This document shows positions 15,971 to 23,405 of a stretch of 23,405 nt of DNA, one piece after another (position 1 is the first letter of the stretch; each line of letters starts with the position of its first letter). Position numbers and translations under genes: made by a program. The notes below the pieces were generated by a model. It worked only from the letters and a program-made list of their open reading frames with translations, was not told where the DNA came from and searched no databases. Origin of the DNA: Glaciecola sp. UBA983 (lineage in GTDB: Bacteria > Pseudomonadota > Gammaproteobacteria > Enterobacterales > Alteromonadaceae); NCBI GenBank assembly GCA_002292215.1, contig DBBN01000113.1, positions 1 through 23,405 on the forward strand, in the 5' to 3' direction.

Positions 15971-17029
15971 CTATAAGCTGATGTAACCGCGCACGCGACT
16001 ACCAACGGTAGTGGTGACCGATAGCGGTAAGTTCCGCCATATTTGAATTAAGGTTGCTTTAATTGCTGAATCGCCTGTTCCTTGGGGACTGCTTGAAACA
16101 GGGTTACATAAATCAACCCATAGTAATGGATATGGGACTGCTCCCCATTGTTTTTTAAATTTATACGTCCCTTCATTTAAAGTCGACCGTCCAAAATCAA
16201 AATATTGCATGCCATGATCTGCTGCAACACCAATCAAGTGAGAGTAGAGCAACATATTGGGCGCAAGACGATTATATTGAGCGAGGGTTGATGCCCAAGG
16301 GATACTACACAAAGTGCCATGCATTAAAATAATACCGGCACCAATCGGAATGTCACCGTGGTAAACCACAGCCATGCTCGCTTTGTCTTGATAAAAGGTC
16401 ATGATATTGGCAAACCAACATTTACTGTGAGTGGGTGATCCTAGATCGCGCATATTATGTGAAAACACGCGATAAAAATCATATAGCAAATCGGTTTTAT
16501 GACTGAGCTTTATCGTTAGTCCGTTTTTTTCGGCTTTGCGTATTTGGCTGCGTAATTTAGATTTATAGCTCGCCATTTGTGCGTCACTGGATGTCGCTAA
16601 TGGCATCTTCATTGTGATTTTTTGCCCGTTGTACTTGGCCATTGCCTCAGCAGGGATCGGCTCCATACTGCTGCCGTTTCGATAATCTAATTGGGTAAAC
16701 CCTTTTTTGCTCGCATACTCGCCGGCAAATCTTTCTAACCCTTGAGTGATCGTGAGATCTTTACCCAGCGCATGTCCCATATCGCAATAGGGTAATGCAC
16801 ATATAGCGTTATGCATCAATGGGCGCCTCATGATCACTAGCGGTAGGACTCCGACAACGCGACCGTCTTCATATGCCATTAGTAATACAGGCTGTTGCTG
16901 ATAAGTCGTTTCCACTGCTTGCAGCCATGCAATATTATGATAAGCCGTTGCTTGAGGGTGATCACTAATATAGCTGTGCCACTGCTTGATCGCGGTGCGG
17001 TCGTTTAAATAAGAAATACTTATATTCAT
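15971..17029 (-). CDS. FemAB-like protein, exosortase/PEP-CTERM-associated
   Basis: This 352-residue protein belongs to the FemAB/GNAT acyltransferase group, resembling TIGR03019 found in exosortase loci. Visible motifs include an early HPQATAYHNIAWLQAVETTY block, a substrate-side VVGVLPLVIMRRP strand, the basic KLRSQIRKAEKNGLTIKL helix, and the C-terminal YFDFGRSTLNEGTYKFKKQW. The last is the family signature (FDFGRS followed by a Lys-rich FKKQWG). FemAB relatives add aminoacyl groups; those in exosortase loci have no settled substrate. The ATG at 17029 overlaps the upstream deacetylase stop (ATGA), and the gene is followed ten bases on by the amidotransferase. The FemAB, amidotransferase and deacetylase genes form a tight block. 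Confidence 0.9.
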   Translation of the reverse strand: MNISISYLNDRTAIKQWHSYISDHPQATAYHNIAWLQAVETTYQQQPVLLMAYEDGRVVGVLPLVIMRRPLMHNAICALPYCDMGHALGKDLTITQGLERFAGEYASKKGFTQLDYRNGSSMEPIPAEAMAKYNGQKITMKMPLATSSDAQMASYKSKLRSQIRKAEKNGLTIKLSHKTDLLYDFYRVFSHNMRDLGSPTHSKCWFANIMTFYQDKASMAVVYHGDIPIGAGIILMHGTLCSIPWASTLAQYNRLAPNMLLYSHLIGVAADHGMQYFDFGRSTLNEGTYKFKKQWGAVPYPLLWVDLCNPVSSSPQGTGDSAIKATLIQIWRNLPLSVTTTVGSRVRGYISL

Positions 17030-18060
17030 GCTATTTTCTGATCTCCAAGCGCGATCGGCTTAGCGGTCTTAACTAAATGATCGCGCTGCGTTAAAATGGC
17101 TGCACATTCAGAAATAGTGGCGAATGTCACATCCACCTTGACTTGCATGTGTTGTACGACGGCTTGTATGGCATCACACATCGCCTTAAAGGCTTGTTCT
17201 TGAGCATAGAAACCGGTCACGCCATCAAGCAAACTTGAACTGTGTAAGTACATATGAATGACGGGATCACCGCGATCGATACATTTATCTACCAATGACT
17301 GCATATCACTAACGTTTGATAGTTCTGGGCTTAAATAAATTTTACGCATGATATTCGTTTGCCATAGCAAGCCTGTTGCTCGTAAATAGGTGAATGGAGC
17401 TTGCTCGAACTGACGAGAAATATAGCGCCAAAAATCAAAATTTTCACGATTGAATCCAACTGTTACCGGCAACTCCATGATGTCACGTTGAATCCCTAAG
17501 GTATTAGGAGCATTAATATCCGGCCAATAGGGTGTAAGCGGGGCATCCATACACGAAAAATGCTTGTTGTGATACAGAGGATAAACACTTGAATCCACTT
17601 TAAATCCTCGGGATTTCAATAACTGCATAATGTCACTATTGATGCCCCAGCGTCCGGTCCTAAACGATCGAGTAGTGACTCCTAGCGTACGCTGAATTTT
17701 ATTCGTTAGGCGGTCAAGTTTCGCTTCCACTTGTGCCACGGGTAAATTGACAACATGGGATTCAAATTCCGTTGTTTTACCAAAGTAGGGAGGGTTACAC
17801 CAAGGATGTAGATGTCCCCCTACCTCACATTTACCGGATTTGATGGTGGCTTTAACCTGATTTAATGCTTGAGCGTCATCAACGACGGGATAATCAATAA
17901 AGTACGTGGGACGAATCGCAAGGGATTCACAGAACGATTGAAATGCAGGCAAAAACTGCACGTTATTCACCGAAAAGTTATGTTCAGGAAATTCAGCTTC
18001 CCAATTCCATTCTTCTTCAGTATCGATACTTAGGACAAACATGACCTCACGCTTGAACAT
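17026..18060 (-). CDS. Polysaccharide deacetylase-like protein (WalW-type)
   Basis: This 344-residue protein shows the NodB-like metal-dependent deacetylase fold. The start VLSIDTEEEWNWEAEF carries the first acidic metal/catalytic site (Asp14). CEVGGHLHPWCNPPY carries the histidine metal ligands (His83, His85), RSFRTGRWGIN (134-137) is the conserved Arg motif, and KVDSSVYP follows. The HLHPW variant and the SIDTEEEW start are like WalW deacetylases of LPS and capsule clusters; the classic short TIGR03006 type differs. It probably removes N- or O-acetyl groups from the saccharide. ATG 18060 was chosen because AAGGGG lies five bases upstream (18066-18071). It overlaps the previous gene by 14 bases. 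GTG 18066 lies on that ribosome binding site, and ATG 18042 has too close a site. The 3' end has an ATGA overlap with the FemAB gene. Confidence 0.82.
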   Translation of the reverse strand: MFKREVMFVLSIDTEEEWNWEAEFPEHNFSVNNVQFLPAFQSFCESLAIRPTYFIDYPVVDDAQALNQVKATIKSGKCEVGGHLHPWCNPPYFGKTTEFESHVVNLPVAQVEAKLDRLTNKIQRTLGVTTRSFRTGRWGINSDIMQLLKSRGFKVDSSVYPLYHNKHFSCMDAPLTPYWPDINAPNTLGIQRDIMELPVTVGFNRENFDFWRYISRQFEQAPFTYLRATGLLWQTNIMRKIYLSPELSNVSDMQSLVDKCIDRGDPVIHMYLHSSSLLDGVTGFYAQEQAFKAMCDAIQAVVQHMQVKVDVTFATISECAAILTQRDHLVKTAKPIALGDQKIA

Positions 18061-19186
18061 AACCACCCCTTGGTTGATCGGTTAAGCGCGTAAACAATTC
18101 TGCATATTCACGCGCCATGCGTGCTGCAGAATAATGTTCATTCACATATGCCACGCCGTTATCAGTGAGTTGTTGAGCATATTGGGTATTGGTTAATAAG
18201 CATTCCCAGTGACTTAATAATTGCGCTTCATCGTGTAGCGGTGCGAGTAAGCCCGTTTGTTGATGTTTAATTAATTGATCAATACCTGGAATATCAAATG
18301 CGGCAACAGGAATACCCATTGCACAGGCTTCCATCAGACAGCGAGGGATCCCTTCTAAAGTCGATGTCATGACAAACAAATCAAAGGTTTTGAGTAATGC
18401 TAAACGATCATCTCGAAATCCTAAAAACGAAATCACAGCGGCGCAGTTTAAGGTATTCGCGAGCGCTTCGAGTGCCTCACGTGCATCACCATCACCTAAG
18501 AAGACGAGTTCGACGTTTGGATCTTGTTTGTAATATTGTTCAAACACGCGCAATAATGCAGGAATGTTTTTACGTGATATCATCTGGCCAACGAAACCGA
18601 TACGTTTTTTCGGCGTCTTTGTACTGATCGTTGGATCATCGCGCACTGCTTCAACCTCGGACAAGTCTACCCCATTTTGAATATATTCTAATTGGGGCTC
18701 AATAATGCGGTAAGCGCGCACATCGGCACAAAGTTGGGGAGATAACGGCACCACTTTGGTCGCAAACTTCATTGCCTGACAACCTAACCAAATAAAAGTA
18801 CGTAGCTTAATATCTGCCGCATTTTCAAAGCCATGTGGCGTGACAACGACAGGGATATTTGCTTTATGTGCGGCAATGACGCCCAAAATATCTGATTTAT
18901 ATCCATGGGTATGAATGACGTCGATATTGCGTGTTTTGATCAGCTCGACAAGCTTATTGATGACCGATATATCGAATGGATGTCGCATAGGGATTTCATG
19001 TGCAAGGTGACCCTGTGCGGCAAACTCCTCGACTAATTTAAGATCATGAGAGCCTTTTTCTAATGTTACGGCTAGTTCACTGTTGTAAGATGAAGGTAAG
19101 TGCTTACTAAGAGCCAATATCCACCGTTCTGCGCCATAAAAACCAGTCGGACAGATAAATTGCAAGATATTTACTGTTGATTTCAT
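18047..19186 (-). CDS. Glycosyltransferase family 4
   Basis: This 379-residue GT-B enzyme starts MKSTVNILQF, followed by ICPTGFYGAERWILALSKHL, a variant of the glycine loop. Other motifs are DVIHTHGYKSDILGVIAA, VVVTPHGFE, VPLSPQLCADV and YIQNGVDL. The donor side shows RIGFVGQMISRKNIPALLRV, ELVFLGDGDAREALE and STLEGIPRCLMEACAMGIPV, the last carrying the acidic pair that binds the nucleotide sugar. It should add one sugar on the cytoplasmic face. ATG 19186 overlaps the upstream GT2 stop (ATGA). A longer frame starting at 19324 would lie inside that gene and add 46 unrelated residues, so it was rejected. The sugar is unknown. Confidence 0.88.
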   Translation of the reverse strand: MKSTVNILQFICPTGFYGAERWILALSKHLPSSYNSELAVTLEKGSHDLKLVEEFAAQGHLAHEIPMRHPFDISVINKLVELIKTRNIDVIHTHGYKSDILGVIAAHKANIPVVVTPHGFENAADIKLRTFIWLGCQAMKFATKVVPLSPQLCADVRAYRIIEPQLEYIQNGVDLSEVEAVRDDPTISTKTPKKRIGFVGQMISRKNIPALLRVFEQYYKQDPNVELVFLGDGDAREALEALANTLNCAAVISFLGFRDDRLALLKTFDLFVMTSTLEGIPRCLMEACAMGIPVAAFDIPGIDQLIKHQQTGLLAPLHDEAQLLSHWECLLTNTQYAQQLTDNGVAYVNEHYSAARMAREYAELFTRLTDQPRGGYVQA

Positions 19187-20220
19187 ACGTGACTGTCCGT
19201 TGTGATTGAATAAAATGAACCGCGAATTGTGCCAATTGCCCGAGCGGGGAAATACACACTGTAAAACTTGACTACATCCCACCAAGAGACACATTGGGGC
19301 ACTAATCGAATGAGGCGAATACAATATGCCAAAAAGGGAATGATGAATCCGATTAACGCACTACAGCCTATGATTAAGGGCAATGTGAGTGTCGTTATCG
19401 CAAAGCTCATAAGGCACACTGTCGCGATGCTAAAAGTAATAACTAAATACAGTGGGATAATGAAACTAGGCACTTCTCTCAGAGGCAATTTACGGCCTTT
19501 TAATGACGCAATATTGGATTGCCCGCGCCAAATTTCTTTGCGATACATCTCATGTAATATTTTATCTTCACCAAGGTGAATATAAGCGGTATCGGATGAA
19601 TAAAAACAAGGACCAATTTGACTCAGTGATTGAGTAAAATAATAGTCTTCACACGTCGCTAAATGCTCAGGAAACCCACCAACCATATCGCAGTGACTTC
19701 GACGGAGAAATAGATTACGTCCAGGTAAAAATGTCACGTTAGTATCGAGTTCAACATTAGATAATGAAGTACGGATATGTTCTAAAATTAGAGCATTAAT
19801 AGGTGCTTGTTGGTGAGCGCTAACTAATACTCTGTTATGTTTATGTAATGCACTAAAGAGTATTTGTAGCCAGTTATTGGATAATTGGATATCGGCATCA
19901 ATAAATGCTAAATAAGTTGCTTTTGATAGGGCAACACCTCTATTTCGTTGTGCCGAAATGGTTACCGTATCAGGAGCTTGAAGAATGCTAAGTGTCAATT
20001 TCTGTTGCAGTTCATCGGGTATAGTCAACGGCGTAATATTCTTCGTAACAACGATGACATCAACCGCAAAGCCGGTTTGATCTTGAGCCGCGATAGATGC
20101 CAATGTTTGAATCAACATGGTTTCGCGGCCTTTATGAGGGATCACAAAAGATACAGTATGCAAGGTACAGGTAGATCTCGATGATATTTTTTCAGAGCGT
20201 TCCATGCTTAGTGTATCCAT
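19183..20220 (-). CDS. Glycosyltransferase family 2 with C-terminal membrane segments
   Basis: This protein of up to 345 residues has a GT-A domain at about residues 22-240: TVSFVIPHKGRETMLIQTLA, QRNRGVALSKATYLAFIDAD (DAD at 108-110) and CEDYYFTQSLS with the ED motif. After it come two or three hydrophobic segments at about 250-315 that should hold it at the membrane, as in lipid-linked sugar or processive GT2 enzymes. The start is uncertain. ATG 20220 overlaps the previous gene by 13 bases and has no good Shine-Dalgarno. ATG 20205 starts two bases after the previous stop and shortens the protein by five residues outside the domain. It ends in an ATGA overlap with the GT4 gene. Confidence 0.85.
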   Translation of the reverse strand: MDTLSMERSEKISSRSTCTLHTVSFVIPHKGRETMLIQTLASIAAQDQTGFAVDVIVVTKNITPLTIPDELQQKLTLSILQAPDTVTISAQRNRGVALSKATYLAFIDADIQLSNNWLQILFSALHKHNRVLVSAHQQAPINALILEHIRTSLSNVELDTNVTFLPGRNLFLRRSHCDMVGGFPEHLATCEDYYFTQSLSQIGPCFYSSDTAYIHLGEDKILHEMYRKEIWRGQSNIASLKGRKLPLREVPSFIIPLYLVITFSIATVCLMSFAITTLTLPLIIGCSALIGFIIPFLAYCIRLIRLVPQCVSWWDVVKFYSVYFPARAIGTIRGSFYSITTDSHV

Positions 20221-22760
20221 TTATTGAAGCGTTGACTGCGTTTTTTTAATTGATTTATTTCATGTTTTATCGACCAATCACGTAAATTGTGCAGCACTAT
20301 TTGATGAATTGGCGTTTTTTTGTGTATATCTAAATAGTGCGCAGTGCACGCTTCATCATGTTTATTGATATTGAGCTGAGACTCAGAATTTAATGCCGTA
20401 TACAACGTGTTACCACCATAATTTTGCATGATTAACGCTTGGATCCGACTAAAACCCGTTTCCTCACTAGCCTTTAATTTTGTTAACACATATTGTTCCA
20501 GTTCCGTCGCTTTTTGTTGATATACCTTTTGTTTGGTTGGATTGATATACGCAGCAAAACTTAAAATATCTACTTTACGTAAATCTTGCCCTGACCAAGT
20601 CTGATTCGGGTATTCAAGCACCTCAGGTTTTGTTAGATAAGGATATTCATATGCGACCATCCAATCTGCAAATTTGATGACAAGCTGCTGGCAGTGCAGC
20701 CAGAGTTGATGCTCTTGCGTGGTAATCGGAAATGTTTGGCACAAGCGCATAAATCGACAGACGGCTTGCAAAAAGACGGTGTAAAACCAATTGTGTTCGA
20801 CATCATCAAGCCGTCGCAGTGTTAAATCCTCTGATAAGTTTACCGTGTGTAAAATGACATCAAATGCTTTATACAAATAATATTGATCATGTAATAACAG
20901 ATACATATCTAATGTCGCATTAATATAGTTGGCGGTACCTCGGTCTAGAGGGTAAGTGTTCGTGGTGATGTTTTTAAGATCGACGCGATGGCGATTTTTT
21001 ATTGCTAATATCAAACCAACCATCGAATGATCACCATCGTAAACCTGCTCAATCCAACGATAAAGACTGATGACGGCTTCTTTAGCATAAGGATCGCCGG
21101 TCAAAAAATAGTAATATAATAAGCCGGTGCTGTAACAATGTTGTCCGCCAGGCCCACCGCCTCCAGCATGGTCTTCATACGCATCCGCTTGGTGGTGTTG
21201 TGAGTAGGTTCGATGCGTACTTGATAATGCGGGCAAATAATGGTCGGTATGCCAGAAAAGTCCGCCATTGTATTCAGGCTTGTCGAGTTGGGTGTGATAA
21301 ATATCAATATGCACGATATGTTCGGCTAAATCCTGTGCCAAGGTCATATATCGTGGATCTTGAGTTAACAATCCTTGTTTAATGAGACCGAGTAAAGGAT
21401 CGTATTGGTTGTTATAAAAGCTGATAAAGGCCTTGTCACCAGTATGATGTTCAGCTTCATGATCCGCATAAATTTCACCAAAATGGCGAAAGCCGAACAT
21501 ATCAGCCGTTTCGCGTTTATTATAATAATGGCTTTTACCTGTTAAGCCTTGGTTCAATAAAGGCTGTAATGGACTATCAAGTTGTTGCTGATGAAATAAC
21601 TCTAATGCACCTGTGGTGCTTAAATAATGAGGCTCTAAAATGACGGTGATAGCAGTGACTACTGCACAAGGTAGATGTGTTAGTAATAGTGTTCGCTGCC
21701 AACGCTCACCGGGTTGCAATTCGTTTAATAGTGCGATGGCTGCTGAGTGGAATCCCCAAGTAATACACCAGTCGTTGTGTGACTGCTTAATATCTAGAGT
21801 GCTTGGGAATTTTTGCCAAAAATGGGTTAACTGACAATAGCAAGACAAGCGCTGTTCTGAAATATGTACTGTTGGCTCGACACGCGTAAATGAAGATGGC
21901 TCACCATTAACTAACGTGTAAGGATGTGTAATGGGGGAAGTGAGCGATTCATCGATATGGGCATCACTATTCCAATGTTTGCCACCGCTACTGAGTTGTT
22001 CTACTTTTAATTTTGAAGCACTTGAATAGGCACTCTCTGCATGTAATTGGGTTGTGATAGTATTGCTGCTGTTACATTTTAGCAGGCATCCCCAATGATC
22101 AATCATGACACCATTAGGATCACCTAAGTCCCAAGTACCATTAGGATGTTGTGCTGCTGCCGGATTATGTAATACGGATTCAATATACACCTCGCCAGTC
22201 GCATAAATAACTCGAATATGGATATTGTTGATAACGCATTGTGTACCGCAATACACACGCAACGCACACTGCACATCACAAAATAGTGCTGCTTGTGCGA
22301 TATATTCTTTGATTGATATGATTGTAAAATCAGTTCGCTCAACATCCTCAAACAATAATATAAAGTTTAGTGACCACAGCTCATTGGTAATGCCATTGTG
22401 ATTGATGTTAATGACTTGCTCGGCGCAGTGGATGTTAACCGTATTTTCTTGATCGATATTGCAAAAAGGTTGACTCGGTATGACGTCATTAATTGATTGG
22501 TGTAATGAAAATGTATGTTGCGATTGCGCAGCTAAGGCGACGATTGTGTTGATCTGTAGCCAACGAATCGACTGATCCGGCCAAAAGGCTAAGGGTTCGA
22601 CGTGGACGGGGTAAATCGTACCTAAATGATCCACTAACACAAAATCCATACTTAGCGTTAATTGCCCCTGTATACACGGAAGTCCTTGCTGCAACACATA
22701 ATGTTGCACCTCAATATCACTGGGATTATTAATGGCAAATATATTGCTAAGCTTTATCAT
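20208..22760 (-). CDS. Large RIFT-barrel/exo-lyase-like protein (PcRGLX/YetA-like)
   Basis: This 850-residue protein is the largest in the window. The N-terminal 90 residues (QQGLPCIQGQLTLSMDFVLV, then GTIYPVHVEPLAFWPDQSIRWLQI) resemble the RIFT-barrel domain of PcRGLX/YetA-like exo-rhamnogalacturonan lyases (PL26 group). A middle beta-rich part follows to about 370. The C-terminal part (about 400-800) is helical and His/Tyr-rich with FGEIYADHEAEHHTGD, YNNQYDPLLG, THRTYSQHH and a GGGGPGGQH loop (533-541), then LLYYYFLTGDPYAKEA, in keeping with an alpha/alpha toroid. This assignment is from pattern memory and needs a profile search. No signal peptide or membrane segment is seen, which is odd for a polysaccharide-degrading enzyme; it may act in the cytoplasm on lipid-linked saccharide, or have lost activity. 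ATG 22760 has AGGA at six-base spacing. ATG 22778 has none. Confidence 0.65.
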   Translation of the reverse strand: MIKLSNIFAINNPSDIEVQHYVLQQGLPCIQGQLTLSMDFVLVDHLGTIYPVHVEPLAFWPDQSIRWLQINTIVALAAQSQHTFSLHQSINDVIPSQPFCNIDQENTVNIHCAEQVININHNGITNELWSLNFILLFEDVERTDFTIISIKEYIAQAALFCDVQCALRVYCGTQCVINNIHIRVIYATGEVYIESVLHNPAAAQHPNGTWDLGDPNGVMIDHWGCLLKCNSSNTITTQLHAESAYSSASKLKVEQLSSGGKHWNSDAHIDESLTSPITHPYTLVNGEPSSFTRVEPTVHISEQRLSCYCQLTHFWQKFPSTLDIKQSHNDWCITWGFHSAAIALLNELQPGERWQRTLLLTHLPCAVVTAITVILEPHYLSTTGALELFHQQQLDSPLQPLLNQGLTGKSHYYNKRETADMFGFRHFGEIYADHEAEHHTGDKAFISFYNNQYDPLLGLIKQGLLTQDPRYMTLAQDLAEHIVHIDIYHTQLDKPEYNGGLFWHTDHYLPALSSTHRTYSQHHQADAYEDHAGGGGPGGQHCYSTGLLYYYFLTGDPYAKEAVISLYRWIEQVYDGDHSMVGLILAIKNRHRVDLKNITTNTYPLDRGTANYINATLDMYLLLHDQYYLYKAFDVILHTVNLSEDLTLRRLDDVEHNWFYTVFLQAVCRFMRLCQTFPITTQEHQLWLHCQQLVIKFADWMVAYEYPYLTKPEVLEYPNQTWSGQDLRKVDILSFAAYINPTKQKVYQQKATELEQYVLTKLKASEETGFSRIQALIMQNYGGNTLYTALNSESQLNINKHDEACTAHYLDIHKKTPIHQIVLHNLRDWSIKHEINQLKKRSQRFNKWIH

Positions 22761-22766
22761 TTTTCG

Positions 22767-22770
22767 TCCT
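22767..22770 (-). promoter_or_regulatory. Shine-Dalgarno for the RIFT-barrel gene
   Basis: On the minus strand AGGA lies six bases before ATG 22760. It decides this start against the in-frame ATG at 22778, six codons upstream, which has no purine-rich site before it. Confidence 0.65.
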
Positions 22771-22796
22771 GAAATCATGCATAGAGATCGGTTGCG

Positions 22797-23405
22797 TCAT
22801 GCGGGTTTAGTTAGCAATGTTTGCACTTTATGGAGTGACCGCTTAATTTGGTAAGTCATCGAATTACGCGACAAATGAGTCGAATAAAATCGATACTGAT
22901 GGTCACTTAAGGATGTTTTATATGGGCTTTCTCCGCCTAAGAAATCATAGCTGTTGCAGTCTAATCTTGCATAATATTGCATGGCTAACGAATGCATAAC
23001 CAACCCAACTTTACATTTATTATCGGCACTGACGTAATTAACACCAGATAAATAAAAATAGACTTTACCGTTTGACTTAAAATTATATAAATACCCCAAA
23101 TTAATCTTACCAGCAGTAAATTCTAATAGATGAATATCTTGTTTGGGGTGTTGGAGTAACAGCAGTTGTTGATGAAATTCAACAAATTTAGGATTATCGA
23201 ATCCGCTCCCAAAATCGCTTTCCCCCCATCTTGATTTATGTAGCTCGCCAAGTGGGTGTAGATGTTCTAGTGCATCTATACCGGTGTGTTGAGTGATAAC
23301 AATGTTTCCATATTCACTTTCAATATAACGTAGAGCCCGTTTAATTTGAGCGCGTCTATTTTTTGAAAAACTCCCTAATAGTGAATGTAAATCAGCAAAT
23401 TCAGG
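22797..23405 (-). CDS. GNAT/BcsL-type acetyltransferase, C-terminal part (partial)
   Basis: The minus-strand frame that ends in TGA at 22799-22797 is open without a stop to the right edge, giving at least 202 residues. The first in-frame TTG, at 23099, is not a credible start because the protein sequence continues well upstream. The segment LYNFKSNGKVYFYLSGVNY, then GLVMHSLAMQYYARLDCNSY and FDFLGG-like YDFLGGESPYKTSLS, fits the C-terminal GNAT domain of the CelD/BcsL-type acyltransferases (PF13480) found in polysaccharide clusters. The upstream part has ALRYIESEYGNIVITQHTG and a FHQQLLLLQHP helix, as expected in this group. It may acetylate a sugar or precursor. A 36-base gap separates it from the RIFT-barrel gene, which it precedes in the leftward operon. 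The start lies outside the window. Confidence 0.78.
   Translation of the reverse strand, partial: PEFADLHSLLGSFSKNRRAQIKRALRYIESEYGNIVITQHTGIDALEHLHPLGELHKSRWGESDFGSGFDNPKFVEFHQQLLLLQHPKQDIHLLEFTAGKINLGYLYNFKSNGKVYFYLSGVNYVSADNKCKVGLVMHSLAMQYYARLDCNSYDFLGGESPYKTSLSDHQYRFYSTHLSRNSMTYQIKRSLHKVQTLLTKPA

Noticed and set aside
15961..16005. In-frame upstream extension of the amidotransferase
   Set aside because: The catalytic cysteine must be residue 2 after the initiator Met; only ATG 15960 gives that.
19187..19324. In-frame upstream extension of the GT4 protein at 18047-19186
   Set aside because: The 46 extra residues run through the GT2 gene, and ATG 19186 makes the ATGA overlap seen at other junctions.
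19268..19579. A 103-codon plus-strand frame opposite the GT2 gene
   Set aside because: It is antisense to the well-supported GT2 membrane segments and has no ribosome binding site or family match.

Overview
This window is almost wholly protein-coding and is the inner part of an exopolysaccharide biosynthesis locus of the exosortase A (XrtA/EpsH1) type. The exosortase link rests on recognisable families: an EpsI-type domain at the left edge, a TIGR03087-like sugar transferase, a TIGR03097-like O-glycosylation ligase, a TIGR03108-like glutamine amidotransferase and a TIGR03019-like FemAB protein. Moderate to low GC, gammaproteobacterial-looking proteins, good Shine-Dalgarno sites and tightly packed reading frames suggest a Gram-negative gammaproteobacterium, possibly a marine alteromonad-like one. 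The genus cannot be fixed from the sequence.

Layout. Positions 1-8796 hold a rightward operon: the C-terminus of an exosortase/EpsI protein, a GT4 sugar transferase, a hexapeptide acyltransferase, a membrane-anchored beta-helix protein, a 29-residue membrane microprotein, an O-antigen ligase/polymerase-type membrane protein, a GT4 enzyme, a polysaccharide pyruvyl transferase-like protein and a Wzx-type flippase. Positions 8786-23405 hold a leftward operon, listed in transcription order from the right edge: a truncated GNAT acyltransferase, a large RIFT-barrel/lyase-like protein, GT2, GT4, a WalW-like polysaccharide deacetylase, a FemAB-like protein, an asparagine synthase-like amidotransferase, an OafA-type acyltransferase fused to an SGNH domain, GT4, GT2 and a further GT-B-like enzyme. 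The two operons converge and overlap tail to tail by 11 bases. Both begin outside the window, so no promoter is visible. No gene-free stretch exceeds about 105 bases, and no RNA gene, insertion sequence or CRISPR array was seen.

How the genes fit together. Seven glycosyltransferases could build a lipid-linked repeat unit in the cytoplasm. Pyruvyl transfer, O-acylation (three acyltransferase types), amidation (amidotransferase) and deacetylation would decorate it. The flippase would export it, and the ligase-like membrane protein would polymerise it or attach it to an acceptor. The beta-helix protein probably works on the chain in the periplasm. Genes with exosortase-system signatures lie toward the outside of the window and the more variable repeat-unit genes lie around the convergence point, which resembles a conserved frame around a variable core.

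Points most worth following up are an 11-G tract inside the pyruvyl transferase gene where one-base slippage would truncate it, the 29-residue membrane microprotein with its own ribosome binding site, and the 850-residue lyase-like protein that lacks a signal peptide. Start codons were reassigned from ribosome binding sites and stop/start overlaps; many differ from the longest possible reading frame.
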